Assembly (NCBI GenBank): GCA_009927255.1
Contig: RFNJ01000096.1
Location: 1 to 41,085, forward strand
Source of the DNA: Pseudomonadota bacterium
GTDB taxonomy: Bacteria; Pseudomonadota; Alphaproteobacteria; UBA2136; UBA6156
DNA: 41,085 nt
Direction: 5' to 3'
The notes beneath the pieces were generated by a model. It was not told the DNA's origin, made no database searches, and saw only the letters and a program-made list of their open reading frames with translations. Both the position numbers and the translations under genes were made by a program. Shown piece by piece: positions 1-6,816 of the stretch. Numbering within the stretch: the first letter of the stretch is position 1; each line of letters starts with the position of its first letter.

Positions 1-2
1 TG

Positions 3-617
3 TTGGGCCGAGACCCCGGCGTCACCTTGGCCGCCCACGATTACTTGGTGAACGTCTCCGGCGTGCTTAAGTCAGCGGGCCTCATCGAAGAACAAAAGTT
101 CCAAGTTTTGGCCACTTCCGCCAGCCGCGATGGCCTCACCGGCCTCTACGACAAATCCACTTTCGCCCGCCTGCTCTCCGATGAACTGGCCCGCCAAGCT
201 CGTTTCGGCCGTCCGGTCACGCTGGTGTTGGTGGATATCGACCACTTTAAAAAACTGAACGACACCTTCGGCCACGCTGATGGCGACGTGGTGCTTGCCC
301 AAGTGGCCCAACTCATCGCCGCCCAAGCCCGCAGTACCGATAGCTGCGGGCGGTTTGGTGGCGAAGAATTCGGCGTCATTTTGCCCGAAGTAGACGCCCA
401 AGCAGGGAATTTATTGGCCGAACGGATCCGCGCCAACGTGGAAAGATATTTCACCACCACGCCCTACAAAGTCACCGTCAGCATTGGTGTTGCCAACGGC
501 ACACCGGGAGTCAAGGCCGAAGACCTCGTCCGCGCCGCCGACGCCGCGCTGTATCAAGCCAAACACCAAGGCCGCAACCGCGTTTGTTTAGCCACCGAAA
601 TCGTCACCACGATTTAA
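3..617 (+). CDS. GGDEF-domain diguanylate cyclase, 5' truncated by window edge
   Basis: The 3' part of a diguanylate cyclase, which would make cyclic di-GMP from two GTP. A complete GGDEF domain follows a short N-terminal piece. It shows DGLTGLYDKSTF at the domain start, the metal-binding DIDHFKKLND segment, and the active-site GGEEF at about residue 122. RSTD lies five residues before GGEEF, which is the classic RxxD inhibitory I-site, so product inhibition is likely. The domain ends with the usual SIGVA and ADAALYQAK motifs. The reading frame is open to the left edge, so the start and any sensory domain lie outside the window and the signal it senses is unknown. No terminator is visible right after the stop; a separate promoter for the downstream RNA begins within 5 bases. 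Confidence 0.9.
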   Translation: MGRDPGVTLAAHDYLVNVSGVLKSAGLIEEQKFQVLATSASRDGLTGLYDKSTFARLLSDELARQARFGRPVTLVLVDIDHFKKLNDTFGHADGDVVLAQVAQLIAAQARSTDSCGRFGGEEFGVILPEVDAQAGNLLAERIRANVERYFTTTPYKVTVSIGVANGTPGVKAEDLVRAADAALYQAKHQGRNRVCLATEIVTTI

Positions 618-621
618 GGTA

Positions 622-650
622 TTGACAATTCAACCTGTTCGCCATATTTA
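622..650 (+). promoter_or_regulatory. Sigma70-type promoter of the small RNA
   Basis: A perfect -35 box TTGACA (622-627), a 17-base spacer and a -10 box TATTTA (645-650). Transcription would start near 656-658. There is no open reading frame with a ribosome site downstream before the terminator at 845-880, so the product is most simply a non-coding RNA. Confidence 0.75.
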
Positions 651-655
651 GGCTA

Positions 656-880
656 CTCATTACTTAACACGCCGCATCATAAATTAGCCCATTTCCCAGT
701 TCCCCAGCTACCAGTGATGGGCTGACGGAGGAGTCGGAAAGCCCCTTAATAGCTGCTAACTGCGGGCCATCACTGGTTGGCGCTTCCCCCGCAAGCAGCA
801 GCTTTCCCCACAATGGTTACAGAGGGTGCAAACTCTGCAACCACCCCCCACAGCGCACAGCTGTGGGGGCTCTTTCATTT
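656..880 (+). ncRNA. Candidate structured small RNA, about 220 nt, family unknown
   Basis: An intergenic transcript framed by a consensus promoter and an intrinsic terminator. Three hairpins can be read directly. (1) 710-720 pairs perfectly over 11 bp with 767-777 and encloses a branched domain; in it, GAC/GTC (724-726 and 733-735) presents the loop GGAGGA. (2) 814-824 pairs with 833-843 (TGGTT-a-CAGAG against CTCTG-c-AACCA), 10 bp with one mismatch. (3) The terminator, 845-853 with 861-869. The linkers are C-rich and look unpaired, for example near 691-706, 783-790 and 805-809. CCCCACA at 806-812 could also pair with the right arm of the terminator, so an alternative fold is possible. I do not recognise 6S, tmRNA, SRP RNA or RNase P RNA signatures in it. 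An SD-like GGAGGA loop and C-rich single strands would suit mRNA or RNA-binding-protein targeting, but that is inference. Confidence 0.65.
845..880 (+). terminator. Intrinsic terminator of the small RNA
   Basis: A perfect 9-bp stem, CCCCCACAG (845-853) with CTGTGGGGG (861-869), with a 7-base loop followed by CTCTTTCATTT. The T-rich side is only on the plus strand, so it ends the small RNA and not recJ. It slightly overlaps the recJ stop codon. Confidence 0.75.
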
Positions 881-2699
881 ACACCACCGCATCCTTCACC
901 TGCACATCCAACAACGCCTTGCCATTAAACACCCGCGGCCGCAGCGTTGCCGCCAAAGTTAGCGCCCGCCCACCCGATTGCCCCAGCACCGCCCCCAGCG
1001 GCGTATTCATCGCCCCAAAGCAAATCGCATCCACCCCACCACCACCCACACCGGCCAGCCGCAGGCGCAAGTGTTCTTGGGTCGCCCCCACCGGCTTGGC
1101 ATGCACAATCCGCGCTTGCTCCAAGGCCAAAACTGGCTCGGGATTACCATTGCCAAACGGCCCCAACTGCTGCAGCGCCTGCCCCATGTCCGGCGTCAAG
1201 TTCGCCACACTCGCCCGCGCCGCAATCCCCAACTGCGGCGCCAACCGCACCGCCAGCGGAATATCCGCCATAGTACTATCTTGGGCCAACTGTGCCGCCA
1301 AAGCCTGCGCCAACAATCGCCCAAACGCCGCCAAGTTGGCAGGCTGTAAGGTAATCCCCGCCGCCATCGCATGCCCGCCACCACTCAGCAGCACATCGCC
1401 GCACGCCCGCACTGCCGCACCCAAATCCAGGCCAACCACACTGCGTCCCGACCCCTTCAACACTCCATGCTCATCCACCCCCAGCACAAAGGTCGGGCGG
1501 TTAAACCGCTCCTTCACCCGCGCCGCCACAATCCCTGCCACCCCGGGGTGCCAGCCTTGGCCATGCAGCACCAGCGCCAATGTTGCATCGGTAAATTGCC
1601 CTTCGGCTTGCGCCAATGCCTCGCGCAAAACCTCTTTCTCAATCGCCTGCCGCTGGGTGTTTAATTCCTGAAGCCGCTGAGCGAAAACCAACGCCTGCGC
1701 ATCATCATCAGTCAGCAATAAATCCATTGCGCTGCGCGCACTCTCCACCCGCCCCGCCGCATTCAGCCGTGGCGCCAAGCCAAAGGCCAGACCGATGGCG
1801 CTCACATCATCCCGCACCCCCGCTACGCTGGCCAACGCCGCCAAGCCGCGATGCTGCCACGTCGCCAACTGCTGTAAACCTTTGGCCACCAGCACGCGGT
1901 TATAGTCCACCAACGGCATCACATCCGCCACCGTGGCCAGCGCCACCATTCCCAGCAACGGGGTGAGTGAAGGCTCTACCCGCTCCTTAAAAAACCCACT
2001 CTCGCGCAAATGCCGATTCAGCGCCATCAGCACATAAAAAATCACCCCGCTGGCACACAGGTTCTGTAACGGGCTGGCACAGTCGGCACGCTGCGGATTC
2101 ACAATCGCCAACGCCGGCGGCAAGCTCGCCCCCGGCTGGTGGTGGTCGGTCACAATCACTTCCATCCCCAAGGCTTGGGCTTCAGCCAAAGCTTCATGCG
2201 CGGTGGTGCCGGTATCTACCGTTACCAGCAGCCGCACGCCTTGCCCATGCAATACGCGCATGGCGGCTGGGTTGGGCCCATACCCCTCACTCAACCGCTC
2301 CGGAATATAAACAATCGGCTCCGCCCCAAATCCACGCAAATACCGCACCAAAATCGCACACGCACAGGTGCCATCCACATCATAATCACCAAAAATCCCC
2401 ACCACTTCACGCGCCACAATCGCCTGCGCCAAGCGTCGCACCGCCACATCAAGGTCTTTCAGCGTAAACGGCGGAGGCAATTGCTCCAACCGCGGGTTCA
2501 AAAACACCGTCGCTCGCTCCGCCAAACCAAACCCCCGCGCCGCCAAAATCTGGGCAATCAACGGCGACATCCCCGTGCTCTGCGCCAAAGCCGCCGCCTG
2601 CCGAGAATTCCCCTCCGCCCAAACCCACCGCTGCCCAAGCACTGAAAGCTTATCCCCGCCCAAAGGCGCCAAAACCGCTGCCGCATTGCCCATATTCAT
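879..2699 (-). CDS. recJ: Single-stranded-DNA-specific exonuclease RecJ
   Basis: A 5'-3' single-strand DNA exonuclease of the DHH superfamily that works in mismatch repair and RecF-pathway recombination in the cytoplasm. The protein is 606 residues, the usual length. The N-terminal DHH domain carries FGDYDVDGTCA (motif I), VTVDTGT and VTDHHQPG (the DHH motif) with a following NPQRADC segment. The DHHA1 domain is seen in the C-terminal half with SGGGHAMAAGITL, and an OB-type C-terminal domain follows. The ATG start at 2699 lies just downstream (on the minus strand) of the phasin-like gene's terminator, so recJ probably has its own promoter. Its 3' end meets the terminator of the convergent small RNA. 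Confidence 0.95.
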   Translation of the reverse strand: MNMGNAAAVLAPLGGDKLSVLGQRWVWAEGNSRQAAALAQSTGMSPLIAQILAARGFGLAERATVFLNPRLEQLPPPFTLKDLDVAVRRLAQAIVAREVVGIFGDYDVDGTCACAILVRYLRGFGAEPIVYIPERLSEGYGPNPAAMRVLHGQGVRLLVTVDTGTTAHEALAEAQALGMEVIVTDHHQPGASLPPALAIVNPQRADCASPLQNLCASGVIFYVLMALNRHLRESGFFKERVEPSLTPLLGMVALATVADVMPLVDYNRVLVAKGLQQLATWQHRGLAALASVAGVRDDVSAIGLAFGLAPRLNAAGRVESARSAMDLLLTDDDAQALVFAQRLQELNTQRQAIEKEVLREALAQAEGQFTDATLALVLHGQGWHPGVAGIVAARVKERFNRPTFVLGVDEHGVLKGSGRSVVGLDLGAAVRACGDVLLSGGGHAMAAGITLQPANLAAFGRLLAQALAAQLAQDSTMADIPLAVRLAPQLGIAARASVANLTPDMGQALQQLGPFGNGNPEPVLALEQARIVHAKPVGATQEHLRLRLAGVGGGGVDAICFGAMNTPLGAVLGQSGGRALTLAATLRPRVFNGKALLDVQVKDAVV

Positions 2700-2714
2700 C
2701 CTCTACCCATAGCA

Positions 2715-2740
2715 CAAAAAAGCCGCCTCTAGGGCGGCTT
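2715..2740 (-). terminator. Intrinsic terminator of the phasin-like gene
   Basis: Read on the minus strand, an 8-bp GC stem (AAGCCGCC with GGCGGCTT, loop about 4-5 bases) is followed by a run of T. It sits between the phasin-like stop and the recJ start and separates the two transcripts. Confidence 0.8.
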
Positions 2741-2762
2741 GGATGCCTATAAAATAAGCAGA

Positions 2763-3251
2763 TTAGGAGCTACGCTTGCTACCTTCTTGGCTACCCTGCT
2801 TGCCCCACTCCATCCCCTGCATCATTTGTTTGCTGATGATGTCACTGCACTGGCTCTGCGCCTTCTGCCAATAGCTGGCCATTTCTTGGGCGCAGCTTTG
2901 GGCTTTTTCGGCAGCTTTTTGGCTCAGTTGGGTTTGCTTTTGCATATATTCTTCCATGCCCTTGGCGCTGCCCAGTTCGCGCATCGCTTCAATGCAATCT
3001 TCCATGGTGCTTTGGGCGTATTTAAACTGCTTTTCGGTGCAGGTGCTGCAAGTGTCGGCAATGGTGGTGCTCACCTTCTTCATAATTTCCATGTTCTGCT
3101 TGCCAGCCTGCATGCTGGCGCTCATTGCGGTGTTCATGTCCCACATTTTCTGCATCGTGGTCTGAAAGTTTTGGGCATAGTTCGCAGGGTCAAACATCTT
3201 GGCAAATTCAGGGTTCATCATGGCAGGATTAAACATGGCAATAGCATCCAT
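2763..3251 (-). CDS. Phasin-family-like protein
   Basis: A 162-residue, mostly helical protein rich in Met, Gln, Lys and Ala. Its pattern resembles the phasin family (PHA-granule-associated amphipathic proteins): an N-terminal FNPAMMNPEFAKMFDP stretch, then long amphipathic helices such as FQTTMQKMWDMNTAMSAS. It has no signal peptide or membrane segment. Several cysteines (STCTEKQ, EDCIEA, QSCAQE, SQCSD) are more than phasins usually carry. No PHA synthase or depolymerase lies in the window, so a role on polyhydroxyalkanoate granules is inferred from family resemblance only. It is followed by a good terminator and appears monocistronic. The ATG at 3251 has only a weak ribosome site. Confidence 0.65.
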   Translation of the reverse strand: MDAIAMFNPAMMNPEFAKMFDPANYAQNFQTTMQKMWDMNTAMSASMQAGKQNMEIMKKVSTTIADTCSTCTEKQFKYAQSTMEDCIEAMRELGSAKGMEEYMQKQTQLSQKAAEKAQSCAQEMASYWQKAQSQCSDIISKQMMQGMEWGKQGSQEGSKRSS

Positions 3252-3379
3252 TGGTTGTTCTTATGTCGTCAAATCTTACCCACCCCACACCCATTGTCAA
3301 CCACTTTTTTTCACCGCACCAAAGCCCCTGCTGCCTTTTTATCCCAAATATCACACCAGCCAACCAAACAGCCAAGTAT

Positions 3380-4789
3380 TCACTTCTTATCGGCAGTTAT
3401 CGGCGGGTTCTTAATCCCCGCCGTGGTCACCTTCGGCTTGCTGTTTTTCTCTCTAAATTGCGTTTGTGGTTTCAGGCTTACGGCGCTAATTGCCTTCTCA
3501 ACTTGGTTAATACTCCCCGCATATTGGGCATTGGCTGTCGGTGCCGCCTGCACGTTGTTCATATAAGCCGCATCTTTGCCAGTAAGGGTTGGTGCTGCCC
3601 CATGGCTTTCCTCTTTCCACGCTAGCCCTGCGGTCACAATCCGCTGCCGCCAGGTGTTCTCCACAAAGCGCCGTGGCTTAAACTCTGAGGCAATCCCCTC
3701 CTGCGGCCGCGTCAAAAACGCCAAGATATTCCCCGCCGCCGCAGGGGCATACGTCACCTCGCGCCCTACCCACCCCACCGAATATATAATGTTCGGCTGG
3801 GTGCTCCATGGCCCCAGCGCAGGCAAAAAGTCGGGCGTCACCCACTGGGTATAAGCCGCTACTGCGGGCGCTGGCGCCGGGCCAAAGTGCTGGTAAAGGG
3901 TCGGGAATAATTTCTCCATATGCTGCTTCAAGTTCACCACCAGCGCATCATCCGGCTCGGTTTTGGGGGTGGCTTGGCGCGGCTCCAAAATCGCATCATA
4001 AAACACATCCACATGCCCACCGCGCTGCACAATCAGCATATGCCCTTCCTGCAAACGCGTCACCAGCAGCGGCAAATCAAGCGTGCTGGCAACGTCTGGC
4101 GCCACATCAAAGCCCAAATAGTGCCCCCGCGCAGGCCGCAGCGGCGGCAGCATCGCCGCCGGAACCAACTTCTTCGCCAGCTCCACACTACTTAAAACCA
4201 CATAACTCGGCTCCACCGCACTGCCATCGGCCAGCGTCAAGCGCACACTTGCTGGCCCATGAATGCCCAGCTCCAGCCCCACCACCGCCGCGCTTAACGT
4301 GCCAATACCCCGCTCGGCAATCGCCGTTTGTAAAATCTCCTCCAGATTTGGCACCAGCATCTGCCCGCCTTCATCAAACTTTGCTCCCCGCACCGTGCTA
4401 CCCGCCAACCATTTGCGTAAGTTTTCCGCCAGCATTTCGGTGGGTAAAAAAGTAATTTTCTCCCCCGCCAAAGCATCAATCACCGCCTCATCACGCAGCA
4501 GCTTTTCGCGCCCGGGGCTACTGGCAAGGTCGGCGGTGGGCTTGGGTTGCAGCAAGGCGGGCAAACCAAGCCGCTCACTGGCACTGCGCCACAGGTTAAT
4601 GCTGTGCTGGAAAAGCGACGGCAACCCCCCATCGGCATTAATGGAAACCAGCTCCGGATTCATCGGCAAAATCCCCCGTGCGGGCTGCGGCACCAGCACC
4701 ACCGGCAGCCCTTTATGCTGAATTTCCAGCGCCAGCAACAGCGCCGCAGGCCCATGGCCCACAATCACAATCGGCTTGCTCGCATCCAT
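3380..4789 (-). CDS. FAD-dependent oxidoreductase (DAO/NAD(P)/FAD-binding type)
   Basis: About 469 residues. The N-terminus has a dinucleotide-binding fold, PIVIVGHGPAALLLALEI followed by an acidic/basic turn, where the usual GxGxxG is GHGPAA. The C-terminal half contains TPDFLPALGPWSTQPNII and VGREVTYAPAAAGNIL, the second FAD-contact region seen in DAO-like enzymes. The middle region should bind the substrate, which I cannot name. The last 80 residues are Lys/Thr/Pro-rich and look like a disordered tail. In-frame ATGs exist at 4921, 4804 and 4789. I chose 4789 because the fold begins there (MDASKPIVIVG), but 4804 is nearly as good. It is divergent from folD, with about 90 bases between the starts. 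Confidence 0.7.
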   Translation of the reverse strand: MDASKPIVIVGHGPAALLLALEIQHKGLPVVLVPQPARGILPMNPELVSINADGGLPSLFQHSINLWRSASERLGLPALLQPKPTADLASSPGREKLLRDEAVIDALAGEKITFLPTEMLAENLRKWLAGSTVRGAKFDEGGQMLVPNLEEILQTAIAERGIGTLSAAVVGLELGIHGPASVRLTLADGSAVEPSYVVLSSVELAKKLVPAAMLPPLRPARGHYLGFDVAPDVASTLDLPLLVTRLQEGHMLIVQRGGHVDVFYDAILEPRQATPKTEPDDALVVNLKQHMEKLFPTLYQHFGPAPAPAVAAYTQWVTPDFLPALGPWSTQPNIIYSVGWVGREVTYAPAAAGNILAFLTRPQEGIASEFKPRRFVENTWRQRIVTAGLAWKEESHGAAPTLTGKDAAYMNNVQAAPTANAQYAGSINQVEKAISAVSLKPQTQFREKNSKPKVTTAGIKNPPITADKK

Positions 4790-4882
4790 CTGCACATCGT
4801 CCATGCCATCAATCTGCCGCCACCTCAGGCGCCAAAGCAAGCACGGCTTGACGTCCCCCGCCACAGCAAGCAAAGTGCCGCG

Positions 4883-5806
4883 ATGCCAAAGCCACACCTG
4901 CCCAACTCCAACCACACCCACATCCTCAGCGGCCTACCGCTGCGCGATGCCCTGTTGGCGCAGGTCAAAGCCCAACTCCAAACCCACCGCCTCACCCCTT
5001 CATTGCATATCATTCAAGTGGGCAACAATCCCGCCAGCACCGCCTACATCACTCGCAAACAAGCTGCCTGCGCCCAAGTCGGCATCACCAGCCAGTTGCA
5101 CCAACTGCCCGAAACCACCGCCGAATCCACCCTCGCCACCACCATCAAAAAACTCCAAACCAGCCACCATCCCACCGCCATCATCATCCAAACCCCATTG
5201 CCCGTCGGCTGGAACACCCCAGCCGCGCTCAACCTCGTCCCCGCCGCACAGGATGCCGACGGCCTCAGCCACAGCAGCATCGCCCTGCGCCAAAACCAAA
5301 GCCCCACCGTGCTGCTGCCCGCCACGCCGCTTGCCGTGCTGCGCCTGCTGGAACATGCGGGCGTGCAATTGGCAGGCACCCCCATCGCCGTCATCGGTAA
5401 AGGCATGGTCGTCGGCGCCCCGCTGCGCCACATGCTCAGCCAAGCCGGCGCCCACGTTATCGGTATCGATAAATCCACCGCTAACCCCGCCCAAAAATGC
5501 CAACAAGCCCAAGTGGTGGTCAGTGCGGCTGGCGTGCCCAACCTCGTCACCGCCGCATGGCTCACCAAGGGCGCCGTTGTCATAGATGTCGGCATCACGC
5601 GCCAAGCCAGCAAACTGGTCGGCGATGCCAATGCAAGTAGCCTCCAAAATCACGCCCGTATCCTCACCCCCGTCCCCGGCGGCGTCGGGCCAGTCACCGT
5701 CGCCAGCATCCTCACCAACGTTGCGGACGCCGCCTTCCAGCAAGCCAACCTCCCCCGCCCACAGTGGCATATCCCCCGCGCCACCATCCCACTGTCCGCA
5801 TATTAA
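4883..5806 (+). CDS. folD: Bifunctional methylenetetrahydrofolate dehydrogenase/methenyltetrahydrofolate cyclohydrolase FolD
   Basis: Interconverts 5,10-methylene- and 10-formyl-tetrahydrofolate with NADP in the cytosol, supplying one-carbon units for purines and formyl-Met-tRNA. The protein is 307 residues, slightly longer than most. Family landmarks are present: YITRKQA with the catalytic Lys four residues after Tyr, QTPLPVGWN, AQDADGLS (the conserved Asp-x-Asp-Gly), the NADP loop VIGKGMVVGAPLRHML (Lys replaces the usual Arg in GRS), and TPVPGGVGPVTVASIL at the C-terminus. The start at ATG 4883 was chosen because the upstream in-frame ORF only mirrors the minus-strand oxidoreductase. The first ten residues (PKPHLPNSNH) are probably a short extension. 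Confidence 0.95.
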   Translation: MPKPHLPNSNHTHILSGLPLRDALLAQVKAQLQTHRLTPSLHIIQVGNNPASTAYITRKQAACAQVGITSQLHQLPETTAESTLATTIKKLQTSHHPTAIIIQTPLPVGWNTPAALNLVPAAQDADGLSHSSIALRQNQSPTVLLPATPLAVLRLLEHAGVQLAGTPIAVIGKGMVVGAPLRHMLSQAGAHVIGIDKSTANPAQKCQQAQVVVSAAGVPNLVTAAWLTKGAVVIDVGITRQASKLVGDANASSLQNHARILTPVPGGVGPVTVASILTNVADAAFQQANLPRPQWHIPRATIPLSAY

Positions 5807-5890
5807 CCACCGCACATTGACGCGCCAAACCCCACCCCCCATAATCCCCCCAATAAAAATTAAAAACTCAAAATAAATCAGGAGCCTTCC

Positions 5891-6709
5891 ATGCCCCACA
5901 TCCGCCCTATGTATAGCCTCATCATCGCCCTCACTCTCGCCGCCCCCATTGCCATCGCCCAAGAAACCCCGGTCGTTGAAGACCACAGCGCGCATATGAT
6001 GGCCACCCCCGCCCCCGCCGCCCAAACGTCCTCCACCCAAGCCTTCCTCCAAGCCAACGATAAAATGCACAAAGGCATGAACATCACCTTCACCGGCGAT
6101 GCCGACACCGACTTCATCATGGGCATGATTCCCCACCACCAAGGCGCCATCGACATGGCCAAAGTCGTCATCAAACACGGCAAAGACCCCGAAGTGAAAA
6201 TGCTCGCGAATGACATCATCAAAGCCCAAGATAAAGAAATCCGCTGGATGCAAGACTGGCTCGAACTCCACGGCCCCAAAACCACCACCAGCCCCGCCAC
6301 CACGCCTGCGGCTGCCCAAGCTGCGGTGTTGGATAGCATGGAAAGCCAAATCCAAGCCGCCCAGCAAAAGGTCAACGAAATCGAAAAACGCATCGAAGCC
6401 AAACCCGCAATGCCGATGTTAGAACCAACTCTCGAAACCATGCCAGAAAGCATCGTTCCAGCAACCACAACCCCCACCACCATCTCCCCAACCGTTACCA
6501 ATAAAACCACCAAAGTCACCACCGAAATGATCCAAAAAGATACCGAAAAACTCATGGCCCCCATCGCTGCCGAAGTCGCCACCGAAGCCTCTGCCACCAT
6601 CAAAACCGTGTCCGAAAAACTCGACGAAATCAGCCCCGAAGCTGCCAACTCAGGCATGATGCCCGAAGAAGATCCCACCACCTTCCGCCAACCCGGCATG
6701 TCCTACTGA
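5891..6709 (+). CDS. Exported DUF305 (CopM-like) protein
   Basis: A 272-residue protein with a ribosome site AGGAG just before the ATG and an N-terminal signal peptide (YSLIIALTLAAPIAIAQ). Residues about 45-115 form a DUF305 domain with the hallmark DADTDFIMGMIPHHQGAIDM and later AQDKEIRWMQDWL. This ferritin-like helical family includes periplasmic copper-binding proteins such as CopM; the Met/His pairs (MGMIPHHQGAIDM) could bind a metal. The C-terminal 150 residues are unusual for the family: Thr/Pro/Ala-rich with a predicted coiled-coil stretch (QIQAAQQKVNEIEKRIEA), which may anchor or oligomerise it. It stands alone, with a palindromic repeat immediately downstream. Copper handling is inference. 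Confidence 0.8.
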   Translation: MPHIRPMYSLIIALTLAAPIAIAQETPVVEDHSAHMMATPAPAAQTSSTQAFLQANDKMHKGMNITFTGDADTDFIMGMIPHHQGAIDMAKVVIKHGKDPEVKMLANDIIKAQDKEIRWMQDWLELHGPKTTTSPATTPAAAQAAVLDSMESQIQAAQQKVNEIEKRIEAKPAMPMLEPTLETMPESIVPATTTPTTISPTVTNKTTKVTTEMIQKDTEKLMAPIAAEVATEASATIKTVSEKLDEISPEAANSGMMPEEDPTTFRQPGMSY

Positions 6710-6715
6710 TAAAGT

Positions 6716-6753
6716 GACCGCGCAGCGGTCATGCCGGCGAAGGCCGGTATCCA
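6716..6753. repeat. REP-like palindromic repeat (two hairpins)
   Basis: Two adjacent perfect hairpins: GACCGC-gca-GCGGTC (6716-6730) and CCGGC-gaag-GCCGG (6734-6747), ending in TATCCA. This two-stem form resembles dispersed intergenic palindromes widespread in alphaproteobacteria. A second copy with the same first hairpin pattern lies at 16727, and the core of the second hairpin recurs inside rpoB at 17921. It lies 3' of the DUF305 gene and may also stabilise or end its transcript. Confidence 0.75.
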
Positions 6754-6816
6754 CGAAAACAGATTATATGAGTAGCACAACACTCAATAAAATCCTGTAA
6801 AAAAAAAGGGAAAAAC

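Noticed and set aside
656-880. Assignment of the small RNA to 6S, tmRNA, SRP RNA, RNase P RNA or a cobalamin/SAH riboswitch
   Set aside because: Conserved sequence hallmarks of these families are missing, and there is no downstream gene on the same strand for a riboswitch to control.
3380-4921. Longest reading frame of the FAD oxidoreductase
   Set aside because: The first 44 residues precede the FAD-binding fold and run far into the space before folD; a start at 4789 or 4804 is more plausible.
5000-6367. 455-residue minus-strand ORF opposite folD and DUF305
   Set aside because: Gly/Asp/His-rich translation typical of the antisense of a C-rich gene; it spans two well-supported plus-strand genes.
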